A stretch of DNA of 64,000 nucleotides from Streptomyces sp. DSM 15324. Lineage in GTDB: Bacteria > Actinomycetota > Actinomycetes > Streptomycetales > Streptomycetaceae. Below the pieces are notes generated by a model. It was not told where the DNA came from. It saw only the letters and a program-made list of their open reading frames with translations, and did no database searches. The position numbers and the translations under genes were made by a program. The stretch covers positions 248,001-312,000 of the forward strand of contig NZ_KQ949026.1 in the NCBI RefSeq assembly GCF_001514285.1. The letters run 5' to 3'. The stretch's first letter is position 1; every line of letters starts with the position of its first letter. Of the stretch, positions 42,156 through 50,424 are shown piece by piece.

Positions 42156-45100
42156 ATGTACAAGAACATCCGCCGATCCGCGTACCACCTGGCCGAGGAG
42201 GGCACCCCCTGGACCGAGGACTTCCACGCACTTCCCTTCCCCGAACACTGGCATGCCGGACTCCTCGAACTGCACAACCACGGGCGGGACGAGGAGAAGC
42301 GGCAGCCGACGCTGCCCACCCGCCGACTCGACGGCGTGCTCCAGACCCTCGCCCCCGACGTGATCGTCCGCCCCCGGCCGCGGATCCCCGTGGAACCGGG
42401 GCCGCAGGCCGCCGAGGACTTCTGGATGTATGTACCGGCCTCGGCGCCCGACCCCCTCCCGGGCCGTTCCATGCAGCAACTCCTCGATGCCTGGCTGCGT
42501 ACCCTCGGCCCCAAGGACTCCGCACAGGATCCCCGGTTCCGCTCACTGTTGCTCGCGAGCAGCACCGAGCTGAAGCAGAACCTGCCCGAGTGGCAGCCGG
42601 TCACAGGCGTCGAACTCCTCACCACCCCGACCACTGGGGGCGGCACAGCCGCCCCGGAACCGCGCCAGTTCCAACTCGCCACCGACGCCCTGGCACGCCG
42701 CATCCTGACCCTCGATCCCTTCCCGTTCGAGGGCGGGGAGCTGCGGTTCCGAGCCCTGCCCCGCGGGCCTCAGGACCAGGGCGCGGAACTCATGTCGCAG
42801 CCTCTGTGCCGGACCGTCAAACGCAAGGAGTGGTGGTTCTCCGTCCTCCTGAACATCTCCCTGCACACCACGCCCTTCGACCCCAGGCCGCGGCTCCACC
42901 TGCACTGGGGTGTACGCCGCTGGGCGACCCACCCTCGGACCACCACCAAGCGCCTCAACCTGCCTTACCGGGAGGCCACTACGGTCTACCTGCGGCCCAC
43001 CATCCCCTGGCTGCCGGGCGCACCGGCCACCGAACGCTACGCACTGGCACGCCTGCGCCGCGACCGGGCCGCCGACACCTTCGTCTGGTCGGAGAACGAC
43101 ACCGCCGGCATCCTGCGCGGACTCAGCCTCGCCGGCAACTTCCCCGACCCCGAACAACTCCTCACCGAACCGGTCTCCTGGATCGGGGAGGGCCGCGGTG
43201 TCCGCGCGGCCGTGGTCCACAGCACCAGGATGGGCAAGCACGAGATCGGCACAGGCTTCATGCCCAACCAGCGGGCCCAGCTCACCGAATGGGCCGAGCA
43301 GGCCCTCCCTGAAACACTGGCCCGGGTACCCGACCTCACGCGCGGACGCGGCAAGGGCATCGGCGCGCCGCAGAACCGGCGGCCCAAGCCCAGGACAGAC
43401 GAGGCCAAGAAGGCCGAGCTGCTGCGCGAGACCCAGGCACGGCGCGTGGCACTCGCGGCACAGGTCCAGATCGCCTCCGACGGCCCGGAACAAACCGGCC
43501 CGCCCGTGGTGGAGGTGCGGCTGCTGTGGCAGTCACCCGAGGTACGCGGCGAGGCAGTGGAACAGTTCGCCAAGGCCCTGGGCCTCGACGGCGACGGCGG
43601 CGCCAGTGCCGCCCATGTCACGGACCGGGACTTCGACGAGGCCACGCCCGGAGCACCGGTCGTCCTGGAGTGGCGGACGGCAGAGGTCACACTCCGGCTG
43701 CGCTGCCTGCCCCTCGCCGACGGACTGGGCGACCGGCTCGTGCCCGACCTGGCGGTCAAGGGCAAAGGCACGGCGCTCGCGGCGGCCGTCGCCGAACGGC
43801 GCCGCGCCCTGCGCGCCTGGCTCCGCGCGGACGGCGCGGACCCCTCCCGCCCCGAACTCGCCCTCGTGGAAGTCGCACACCGCAGCACGTTCCGCCCAGC
43901 GTCGACGGACCCCAAGTTCGCCATCCGCCTCGGGTGCGCCGACGCGGGCCTGCTGACTCAGTTCGTCGTCACCCCGTCCATCGACCGGCAGATCGACAAT
44001 GTGGAAAGCCTCGACCACCGCACGTGCAGCTCGTGGCTCGACGGACTGCGCCAGCTCGGCGTCCGCGTCCTGCCCCAGCACACCCTCGGTGACGATCTTC
44101 CGGACTCGCTGCAATACGCGGCGGTGTGGATGGTGAAACGTCGCAAGGACGGCCCGACCCGGTTGCCCAAGCACCTGCCTGTGGCCGTCCTCGTCACCCC
44201 GCTCCCGGCCGGGGAAGGCCTCGCAGCCGTACGCGGCTGGGATGACACCGCGGGGCAATGGGTGCCCTACCCGCAGTTCCTCCTCGGTCTGGTGAAACAG
44301 GCGGAGATCGACCCCGAAGCGTTCACGGAACCCGGGACTCCAGACGATGACGCACGTCCCGATGCCCCTAGGGTCACCGGCAAGCAGTGGCGCAGCAACC
44401 TCGCCCAACAGCGCAGGGAGAGCGCGGCATTCCTCCAACGCGTGCTGCACTCTCTCCGAGGGCAACCCACCGCACTGATCACCCACGCTCAGAACAGCCG
44501 ACTGCACTGGCCCTGGCTCCAGGACGGCCAGACCGAACGCGATCTGATCAAGACCGGCCACGCCCCGGCAGGACGACTGGACGACGAACTGCGCCTCGTA
44601 CGCGTGCGCGGATGCGGCGGTCGCGAGAGCGCCCAGTGGTGGGGGCTGGCCGACCCGGGCAAGCCCCACGGACAGCCGGCTGGCTTCTGGGCACAGGATC
44701 CCCAGCAGCGTTACGGGGACGGGACTTCGTCGCGCGAGCGGGTCTTCTATAGCACCACCGAACGCCCCGGAACCCATGCGATCTCCCCCGCACTCGACCG
44801 CCTCGCCACCCGGGTCAACGCGGCAGGCAACCTCACCTCGCAGGCGGGCACCAGCGCCTGGAACCCAACCCTGGTGGAGATCGCGGTACTGGGCTGCCAC
44901 GAGGATGACGACCTGGCTGCCCCCGTACCGGAAAAGCCCGACGACCCCGAGGCGCTGGCCCTCGCCATGCACCAGCTCCGCCAGGCCCCGGACTACGCCG
45001 CTGCCCTGTCTCTCCCTCTCCCACTCCACCTCGCGGGGCTAGCCCAGGCATATGTCCTCCCGACACTCGCCGACGGCGACCGGACTTCGAACGAGGAGTC

Positions 45101-45203
45101 GGACACACCTGCTGGAAACCAGAGCATGGAGGACCCAGATCTCGCCGACGCGGCCGGACTGTCCACGACGCCGGACGACGAGGCCGAGACTGCCCACGAC
45201 TGA
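42156..45203 (+). CDS. pPIWI-RE protein (prokaryotic PIWI, Argonaute-like)
   Basis: A 1015-residue protein. ATG 42156 is chosen because GGGAGAA lies 5-6 nt upstream; ATG 42132 lacks a site. Layout fits the pPIWI-RE family: an N-terminal X region (about 1-380, with FWMYVPASAPDPLPG), a MID-like region in the middle (PVVEVRLLWQSPE, PELALVEVAHRS) and an RNase H-like PIWI part at about 600-980 (YAAVWMVKRRKDG, ALITHAQNSRLHWPWLQDG, ERVFYSTTERPGTHAISP, SAWNPTLVEIAVLGC). The family is named for conserved Arg and Glu residues of its PIWI domain; SAWNPTLVEIAV near the end fits that region. A Ser/Asp/Glu-rich tail ends the protein. It is last in the four-gene operon. The family is predicted to use small RNA or DNA to find invading nucleic acid with the helicase and nuclease beside it. 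Confidence 0.88.
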   Translation: MYKNIRRSAYHLAEEGTPWTEDFHALPFPEHWHAGLLELHNHGRDEEKRQPTLPTRRLDGVLQTLAPDVIVRPRPRIPVEPGPQAAEDFWMYVPASAPDPLPGRSMQQLLDAWLRTLGPKDSAQDPRFRSLLLASSTELKQNLPEWQPVTGVELLTTPTTGGGTAAPEPRQFQLATDALARRILTLDPFPFEGGELRFRALPRGPQDQGAELMSQPLCRTVKRKEWWFSVLLNISLHTTPFDPRPRLHLHWGVRRWATHPRTTTKRLNLPYREATTVYLRPTIPWLPGAPATERYALARLRRDRAADTFVWSENDTAGILRGLSLAGNFPDPEQLLTEPVSWIGEGRGVRAAVVHSTRMGKHEIGTGFMPNQRAQLTEWAEQALPETLARVPDLTRGRGKGIGAPQNRRPKPRTDEAKKAELLRETQARRVALAAQVQIASDGPEQTGPPVVEVRLLWQSPEVRGEAVEQFAKALGLDGDGGASAAHVTDRDFDEATPGAPVVLEWRTAEVTLRLRCLPLADGLGDRLVPDLAVKGKGTALAAAVAERRRALRAWLRADGADPSRPELALVEVAHRSTFRPASTDPKFAIRLGCADAGLLTQFVVTPSIDRQIDNVESLDHRTCSSWLDGLRQLGVRVLPQHTLGDDLPDSLQYAAVWMVKRRKDGPTRLPKHLPVAVLVTPLPAGEGLAAVRGWDDTAGQWVPYPQFLLGLVKQAEIDPEAFTEPGTPDDDARPDAPRVTGKQWRSNLAQQRRESAAFLQRVLHSLRGQPTALITHAQNSRLHWPWLQDGQTERDLIKTGHAPAGRLDDELRLVRVRGCGGRESAQWWGLADPGKPHGQPAGFWAQDPQQRYGDGTSSRERVFYSTTERPGTHAISPALDRLATRVNAAGNLTSQAGTSAWNPTLVEIAVLGCHEDDDLAAPVPEKPDDPEALALAMHQLRQAPDYAAALSLPLPLHLAGLAQAYVLPTLADGDRTSNEESDTPAGNQSMEDPDLADAAGLSTTPDDEAETAHD

Positions 45204-45550
45204 CGACGGGATCGACACCTACGCGGTGCCCTGACGACGGAGGACACCGGTATCCACAGGACCTGTGTTCTGAGAGACCGACGACAGCCCCTGCATGCAC
45301 CCTTCTCTACTCGTGTGCGCGGTCCAGCGGAGGAAGGCGGAACACTGGGGTGACCGTGACCAGTTCGGGCCTGGCCGCGACGTCGGTCACGTCGCCATCG
45401 GTCCCCTCGCCGCCGGCGCGGTCAGGCGTTTCCCTCGCTCATCCCGTTCCAGGGTTCGAACCTGCAACCGCTTACCCGACAGCACGTCTGACGAGCCAAG
45501 TCACCCCCGCCGGCCGTTCCCGCATCTCACGGTCGGCAAGGGGTTGCCGG
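45204..45550. other. 347-bp intergenic region without recognised gene
   Basis: Between the PIWI-RE gene and a convergent gene. Short open frames on the plus strand have neither good ribosome sites nor recognisable content. One GTTCGAA-type sequence near 45454 imitates a tRNA T-loop but no tRNA fold could be built around it. No strong terminator hairpin was seen. Confidence 0.5.
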
Positions 45551-46561
45551 TCATCGCCTCGGCGCTAGCGTCCAGTGCACGTCGCCTGAATCCGGGCAGA
45601 TCCACCACCCTTCCAAAACGCCGTTCGCCGTCAGATGGCTGAGCACACCGTGGAACCCTTGATCGCGCAGGCCACAGTCACGGATGATCCGGTCGCACTC
45701 ACTCAGTCCCTCCCCCGAGGACGGATCGCTGCGCGCCGCGAGATAGACGCCCGACAGTCGCAGCTGCGGCTCTGCCCCACCGATCCGGGCAGGGCACCCG
45801 GTGCGCAACGCCCAGTCGGCCGCGCGCCGCCGGTCGGGGCGGGCCGGTGACTGGGCGAGCAGCGTGGCGTCGCGAAGCTCCGCAGCCACCCCGGCCGCTC
45901 CGGGACCGTTCACCATGCTTGCCCACCGCGCCTGTTCCAACTCGCGGCAGGCCTGCACCGGATCGATACGAAGGCTGCGCAGCAGGCCCGCACGGAGTTC
46001 GACGTGCAGGTACGCGTTCATGCGCAGGGCGCACTGCAGGGCGAGGAGCCTCGCCCCGGCGGACACGTCCGCGGGCAGGGCCGCGGCCAGGTAGCTGAGG
46101 ATCTCGCTCACGCGGACACGCTCCCCCGGCCCCCGGCTGGGCCGGGGACCGCGCGGCCGCGCGGAAGGCGGGTGGAACGGTGCGGCCAGCACGGTGTCGG
46201 GCACGACGGCGGCCTGGGCGGTGGCCGCGGCGCAGGCGCCGCAGGCGTCGGCGAGGCGCCAGACACGGCCGCCACGTTCGCAAGCCAGGAGCAGGCGGAT
46301 GGGCCCCGCGCACCCGCGGTGACGGCGGTGCCAACGGCAGCCGCGTTCATGACACTGACAGATCCGCAGGTGAGGAGCCCTCATGTCACCGCGGGCATGC
46401 CGGGCGAGGTGAGCAAGGGCCGCCGAGCGCGCGGACTGCGCGGTGACCCGCCGGCCATCCTGGGGACAGTGCTGGCAAACGAGAACGAGCCCGCTGGTCT
46501 GGCATCGCAGTTCCACCGTCCAGGTCCGCGCCGCCTGTGGACACACGGTGCGCAGCCTCAT
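45551..46561 (-). CDS. Cys/His-rich putative DNA-binding protein
   Basis: A 336-residue protein I do not recognise by name. ATG 46561 has GGGAGGG about 10 nt upstream. The N-terminal 110 residues hold many Cys and His residues (CQHCPQDG, CQCHERGCRWHRRHRGC, ACGACAAA), suggesting one or two zinc-binding units. The middle is helical and Ala/Arg-rich. The C-terminus (CDRIIRDCGLRDQGFHGVL, then NGVLEGWW) looks like a winged helix. It is divergent from the XRE gene at 46730 with an inverted repeat between. A regulatory role is inferred. Confidence 0.7.
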   Translation of the reverse strand: MRLRTVCPQAARTWTVELRCQTSGLVLVCQHCPQDGRRVTAQSARSAALAHLARHARGDMRAPHLRICQCHERGCRWHRRHRGCAGPIRLLLACERGGRVWRLADACGACAAATAQAAVVPDTVLAAPFHPPSARPRGPRPSRGPGERVRVSEILSYLAAALPADVSAGARLLALQCALRMNAYLHVELRAGLLRSLRIDPVQACRELEQARWASMVNGPGAAGVAAELRDATLLAQSPARPDRRRAADWALRTGCPARIGGAEPQLRLSGVYLAARSDPSSGEGLSECDRIIRDCGLRDQGFHGVLSHLTANGVLEGWWICPDSGDVHWTLAPRR

Positions 46562-46633
46562 TGGCGTGTGTCCCTCCCTTCCCGGTCCGGCGCCAGCCCC
46601 ACCGCGCGGTACGGCGGGACGGCCGACACCGTA

Positions 46634-46715
46634 GTGCAGACCCCTGCCCTCCCGCCGGTGGAGCCATCGGGAGAAATGGGGCAGAGGTCTGCACTGACAG
46701 GGCAGGGGTCTGCAC
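46634..46715. promoter_or_regulatory. 17-bp perfect inverted repeat with central half-copy
   Basis: GTGCAGACCCCTGCCCT (46634-46650) and AGGGCAGGGGTCTGCAC (46699-46715) are exact reverse complements, 48 nt apart. A third related sequence, GGCAGAGGTCTGCAC, lies at 46680-46694. They stand between two divergent genes, directly before the XRE start, and look like operators for that regulator, possibly with DNA looping. Confidence 0.7.
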
Positions 46716-46729
46716 CGTCGGATGGTCGG

Positions 46730-47002
46730 GTGACGATCTTGCCGCCCGATCCGGACCTCGACGCCCTTCGACTGGAGCTCGGGCGTCTGCGGGCTGGGCG
46801 CGGGTGGAGCTACGACGAGCTCGCCTCCCGCAGCGGCCTGGGCAGGCGCACTGTGATCGAGATCGAGCAGGGCCGCACCGTCGGCACCCTCAAGACATGG
46901 CACGCCCTCGCACACGCCCTGGACACACCGCTCGACGAGCTCTTCGCCACCCTCTGCCACGAGCACGGCCTCCCCGGCACCGACGACAGCTCCGACAGCT
47001 GA
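46730..47002 (+). CDS. Small XRE-family regulator
   Basis: A 90-residue protein with one XRE helix-turn-helix filling most of it: LGRLRAGRGWSYDELASRSG, then GRRTVIEIEQGRTVGTLKTW and ALDTPLDELF. I chose GTG 46730, which leaves the whole inverted repeat upstream. An ATG at 46676 would add 18 unconserved residues encoded by the repeat region. It is divergent from the Cys/His-rich gene and probably autoregulates from the 17-bp repeat. Confidence 0.85.
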   Translation: MTILPPDPDLDALRLELGRLRAGRGWSYDELASRSGLGRRTVIEIEQGRTVGTLKTWHALAHALDTPLDELFATLCHEHGLPGTDDSSDS

Positions 47003-47140
47003 TACGGGCCCGTCCAGCGTCGGCGGCGATTCACTCGATCCGGCAATGCCCTATCGAATGCGCGAGCAAGCGTTCGCACCGTTGTCGCCCCGTTCTGCTC
47101 TGCCCGGGGGATCATCAGGGTCGCGTACCGCAGGCGGGGC

Positions 47141-48046
47141 GTGTCGGCTGGCAGGTTCGCCCGCATGTGCTCCTCTCCTTCTCCTTCCGCGCGCCGCTGG
47201 GACGGCAGCCGCGCGAGCGCGCCCCAGCGGCGGTCCCTGCGTATCGCCCCCGACAGTGCCAGCCGGTTGCTGCGATGCGGCCAGACCACGTCCTGCCGCG
47301 AATGCGGCAATCCGGTCGAGTGCTACCTGGGGGCCGACGACCGGCTGGTGCGGCTGCATCCGCACGAACTGCCGGTGGCCGGGGTGCCGGAGTCCTGCCG
47401 CTGGCACGTCAGCCGCGGCATCGCCCATCCCGCGGGCGACGGGAGCAGCTGGTGCCGGCTGGCACACGACCTGCTGTGCCCAGCCCGCCCGGCTCCGACG
47501 GCCGCGCCGCAGCTGTCCGGCCTGCGCCGGACTCTCGCCCTGTGCACCCGCCGTCTGCTGGACACCGGAGTCCTCGCTCCACCTGCCACACTGGCAGGCG
47601 GCCCGCCGCCGGGCGAGGCCGTCTGCCGTCCGGCCCGGCCCGTCGTGCAGCTGCTGTTCGTCCGCTACCTGGCCTCCCGCCCCGTCGATGAGATCCAGTG
47701 CGTCGCCCAGACCCGGCGCCGAACCCGCTGTACGGCCGAGGCCCTCGGCCCCGGCGGGTTGCACGGGGTGTGGACCCTGGTACCCGTGACCGTGCACCAC
47801 GGTCAGCTCGCACTGCCGTCGGATGTCATGGCCGTCTACAGCCTGTCCGCACTTCCGTACCAGGAACAGCTGCGCTGGCGCACCCAACGGTGCCGGGACC
47901 ATGCCACAGCGTCGACCGCCGGTGACCTCGCCGTCGCGGACTGGGAACCCTTCGACCCGCTCCGCCACCACGAGCACATCCACACCCGCCTGCCCACGCA
48001 CGGGCGCCGCCCCGGCGGCCACGCACCCCGGCGAGTCTGGTCGTGA
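47141..48046 (+). CDS. DUF6083-like zinc-ribbon protein
   Basis: A 301-residue protein starting at GTG 47141 (ATG 47165 is possible). The block CRECGNPVECYLGADD, then LHPHELP, CRWHVSRGIAHP and WCRLAHDLLCPA resembles the DUF6083 family, common in Streptomyces accessory regions and of unknown role; conserved Cys suggest zinc binding. The remaining ~170 residues (VVQLLFVRYLASRPVDE, CVAQTRRRTRC) are unrecognised. The stop overlaps the next start (GTGA), so the two genes are coupled. Confidence 0.75.
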   Translation: MSAGRFARMCSSPSPSARRWDGSRASAPQRRSLRIAPDSASRLLRCGQTTSCRECGNPVECYLGADDRLVRLHPHELPVAGVPESCRWHVSRGIAHPAGDGSSWCRLAHDLLCPARPAPTAAPQLSGLRRTLALCTRRLLDTGVLAPPATLAGGPPPGEAVCRPARPVVQLLFVRYLASRPVDEIQCVAQTRRRTRCTAEALGPGGLHGVWTLVPVTVHHGQLALPSDVMAVYSLSALPYQEQLRWRTQRCRDHATASTAGDLAVADWEPFDPLRHHEHIHTRLPTHGRRPGGHAPRRVWS

Positions 48047-48516
48047 CGCATCAGTACGCCGTCGAGATCGTCCTGACGCGGCCCGCCACCGTTCGGGAAC
48101 TTCACCAGGCCCGCCACCGGGTGACGTTCGCCGCGAACGCAGACCGCACCCGGCTGATGACGGTGCAGCGCGGCAAGAGCCCGGGCCGCGCCCTGCACCG
48201 CCTGCGCCGCCGCCTGGACGCGGTCCTGCCGATCGACGTGCTGGCCACGCACTATCCCGACCGCCAGGGCCATGTCCTGCTCAATGTCGCCCTCAGCCGC
48301 CGCGCCGACGCGCAGATCCGCGAGGAGGCGGCCGCGCTTGGCCAGCGCGCCGGGGACGTCCTGGCCGAACGAATCACGGCCTATCTCGCGCACGAGCAAC
48401 GCCAGCGGCGCCACCGCCTCGAATCGCAGATACAGCGCCTGCTCACCCACCACCCCCTGGAAGAAGTTCTGGCCTGCGCCGCAGGCCGCCTTCTGCAGGT
48501 ACGTCTGCCACGCTGA
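48043..48516 (+). CDS. Hypothetical helical protein
   Basis: A 157-residue protein starting at GTG 48043, overlapping the previous stop by 4 nt. It is Arg- and His-rich with long helical stretches (ADAQIREEAAALGQRAGDVL, then HEQRQRRHRLESQI), so it may bind nucleic acid or form a coiled coil. I do not recognise the family. The helicase gene follows after 78 nt on the same strand. Confidence 0.7.
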   Translation: MTHQYAVEIVLTRPATVRELHQARHRVTFAANADRTRLMTVQRGKSPGRALHRLRRRLDAVLPIDVLATHYPDRQGHVLLNVALSRRADAQIREEAAALGQRAGDVLAERITAYLAHEQRQRRHRLESQIQRLLTHHPLEEVLACAAGRLLQVRLPR

Positions 48517-48594
48517 GCCCGCCGTCGCCTCCCCGGCCGGACGCAGCCACCCGCTACGCCCCGTTCCGGCCGTTCCCATCCCACGGAGCCCACG

Positions 48595-50058
48595 TTGCCC
48601 ACCCCCACCCATGAACAGGTCCACGCGGCGGACACTTTCCGCGCCGGACGGCACCTCGCACTGCAGGCCGGAGCCGGAACCGGGAAGACCAGCACCCTGT
48701 GCATGCTCGCCGCCGGCACCAAACGCCGGGGACGCTACCTGGCCTTCAACAAGGACATCGCGCAGGACGCCGCAGCCCGCTTCCCGTCCACGGTGCAGTG
48801 CCGGACCGCCCACGCCACCGCCTTCGCCGCACTCGGACACCGCTATGCCGACCGACTCAACAGCCCCCGCCAGCCGGCCTGGAAGACCGGACAGTCCCTC
48901 GGCATCCTCCGCCCCGTACGGATCGCCGACCACGAGATCAGCCAGAGAACCCTGTCCCACAACGTGCTGCGCACCGTCACCCGCTTCTGCCACTCCGCCG
49001 ACAGCGCACTGGCCCAACACCACGTGCCGCGCCTACGCGGCCTCGACGCCCCCGCCGCCCATCGTCAGTTCGCCGAACTCGTGCTCCCCTTCGCCGCCAA
49101 GGCATGGGCGGACCTGCAGCGCCCCGACCACGGCATCGTCCGCTTCGAACACGACCACTACCTCAAGATGTGGGCGCTGACCAGGCCGAAGATCGAGGCC
49201 GACTTCCTCCTCCTCGACGAGGCCCAGGACACCAACCCGGTGCTGGAGCAGGTGTTCACCGCACAGCGCGACCACGCCCAGCTCGTCATGGTCGGCGACT
49301 CCGCCCAAGCCATCTACGGCTGGCGGGGCGCAACCGACGTGATGACCGGCTTCGACGCCGAACAGCTGACCCTCACCCGCTCGTTCCGCTTCGGGCCACA
49401 GATCGCCAACGAGGCCAACCGGTGGCTCGCGCTCGCCGACGCCCCAATCCGGCTGACGGGCACCACCAGCGTTCCCGCAGAGGTCAGCAGCGTCGACCAC
49501 CCCGACGCCGTGCTGTGCCGCACCAACATCGGCGCCATGACAGAGGTCATGCGTCTGCTCGGCGAAGGACACCGCGTAGCCCTCACCCGGGGAGGCCAGC
49601 AACTGGCCCAACTCGCCTCTGCGGCACGCGACTTGAAGGAAGGGCGCCGCACTCATCACCCCGAGCTGGTGCTGTTCGCGTCCTGGGGCGACCTGCAGGA
49701 CTACGCCGCCTACGATCCGGCCGGCTGCGACCTGCAGCCCTTCGTCGACCTCATCGACACCCACGGTCCCGACACCATCCTCGCTGCCGTGTCCGACCTC
49801 ACCGAGGAAGCACACGCCGACGTCACCGTCTCCACCGCCCACAAAGCCAAAGGCCGCGAATGGCCGACCGTCAGGATCGGCAACGACTTCCCCCAGCCGA
49901 AGGACCCCAACTCCGGTACGAGCGCGGCCGACCAGGCCCCGGAAGTAAGCGGCACGGACGCCCGTCTCGCCTACGTCGCCGTCACCCGTGCCCGCCACCA
50001 ACTCGACCTCGGCGGCCTGGCATGGAACGCCACCCCTCAGGGGAACGAGAGTGGTTGA
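48595..50058 (+). CDS. UvrD/FBH1-like superfamily 1 helicase
   Basis: A 487-residue helicase starting at TTG 48595 with GGAG 6 nt upstream. Motifs: Walker A AGAGTGKT (25-32), LAFNKDIAQDA, LLLDEAQDTN, MVGDSAQAIYGWRGA, TRSFRFGPQIANEAN, TVSTAHKAKGREW and AYVAVTRARHQL. The LAFNK and GWRGA forms are those of the FBH1-like branch of UvrD helicases. It is shorter than UvrD/PcrA (about 700), without the large 2B insertions. It ends the group of coupled accessory genes from 47.1 kb. Its role, whether defence or plasmid maintenance, is not visible. Confidence 0.9.
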   Translation: MPTPTHEQVHAADTFRAGRHLALQAGAGTGKTSTLCMLAAGTKRRGRYLAFNKDIAQDAAARFPSTVQCRTAHATAFAALGHRYADRLNSPRQPAWKTGQSLGILRPVRIADHEISQRTLSHNVLRTVTRFCHSADSALAQHHVPRLRGLDAPAAHRQFAELVLPFAAKAWADLQRPDHGIVRFEHDHYLKMWALTRPKIEADFLLLDEAQDTNPVLEQVFTAQRDHAQLVMVGDSAQAIYGWRGATDVMTGFDAEQLTLTRSFRFGPQIANEANRWLALADAPIRLTGTTSVPAEVSSVDHPDAVLCRTNIGAMTEVMRLLGEGHRVALTRGGQQLAQLASAARDLKEGRRTHHPELVLFASWGDLQDYAAYDPAGCDLQPFVDLIDTHGPDTILAAVSDLTEEAHADVTVSTAHKAKGREWPTVRIGNDFPQPKDPNSGTSAADQAPEVSGTDARLAYVAVTRARHQLDLGGLAWNATPQGNESG

Positions 50059-50424
50059 CGCCGCAGACATCGAGGGGCAGCCAGTTCCCCAGCCCGTCCA
50101 CGACCAGGGCGGCCGAGTGGTGGCCTAGCCAGTCGACTCGGTCATCTCGCAAGCCTTGTGCAGCACACTCAACCTCTCGCTGGTGTCGTCGCAGGTAGAG
50201 TTACCTCCAGTTACAGAGAGTCAACGACGGCGACCATGATTTGCCAACTATCCTTCTCATGATTTGCCAACAAGGATTCTCCACCCGCTCCTGACCTGCG
50301 CATCTCAGTCCATGATTTGCCAACTAGAGTTCTCGGTCACACCGGTGGTCGCGCCGGACACCGGATCGGGGCCCAGCCGGGGCGGCCGCGGAGTGACCGC
50401 CCCGGCGTCATGCAGGGGCCGGTG
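50059..50424. other. 366-bp intergenic region at the probable island edge
   Basis: Between the convergent helicase and MFS genes. On the minus strand, 50060-50150 reads WLGHHSAALVVDGLGNWLPL, a protein-like fragment without a start, perhaps a gene remnant. The second half holds three 23-bp repeats, listed separately. No integrase or clear attachment site was found. Confidence 0.4.
50235..50333. repeat. Three 23-bp direct repeats, CATGATTTGCCAAC type
   Basis: The 14-mer CATGATTTGCCAAC begins at 50235, 50258 and 50311; each copy continues to a shared TTCT, so the unit is 23 bp (CATGATTTGCCAACWANNNTTCT). The first two are exactly adjacent and the third is 30 bp further. They are much less GC-rich than their surroundings. 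They may be regulator sites, iterons or recombinase arm sites. Confidence 0.8.

Noticed and set aside
45448..45466. tRNA T-loop-like sequence GTTCGAA after the PIWI-RE operon
   Set aside because: On neither strand could acceptor, D and anticodon stems be built around it, so it is neither a tRNA nor a recognisable tRNA-derived attachment site.
50060..50150. Minus-strand fragment WLGHHSAALVVDGLGNWLPL as a gene
   Set aside because: No start codon or ribosome site and only about 30 codons; left as a possible remnant.
50210..50225. Possible fifth island motif (ending AGTCAAC)
   Set aside because: Only one half agrees; about 9 of 16 positions match copy 2, too few to count.
50235..50333. Repeats as a CRISPR array
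   Set aside because: Two units are directly adjacent without a spacer, there are only three copies, and no cas genes are present.
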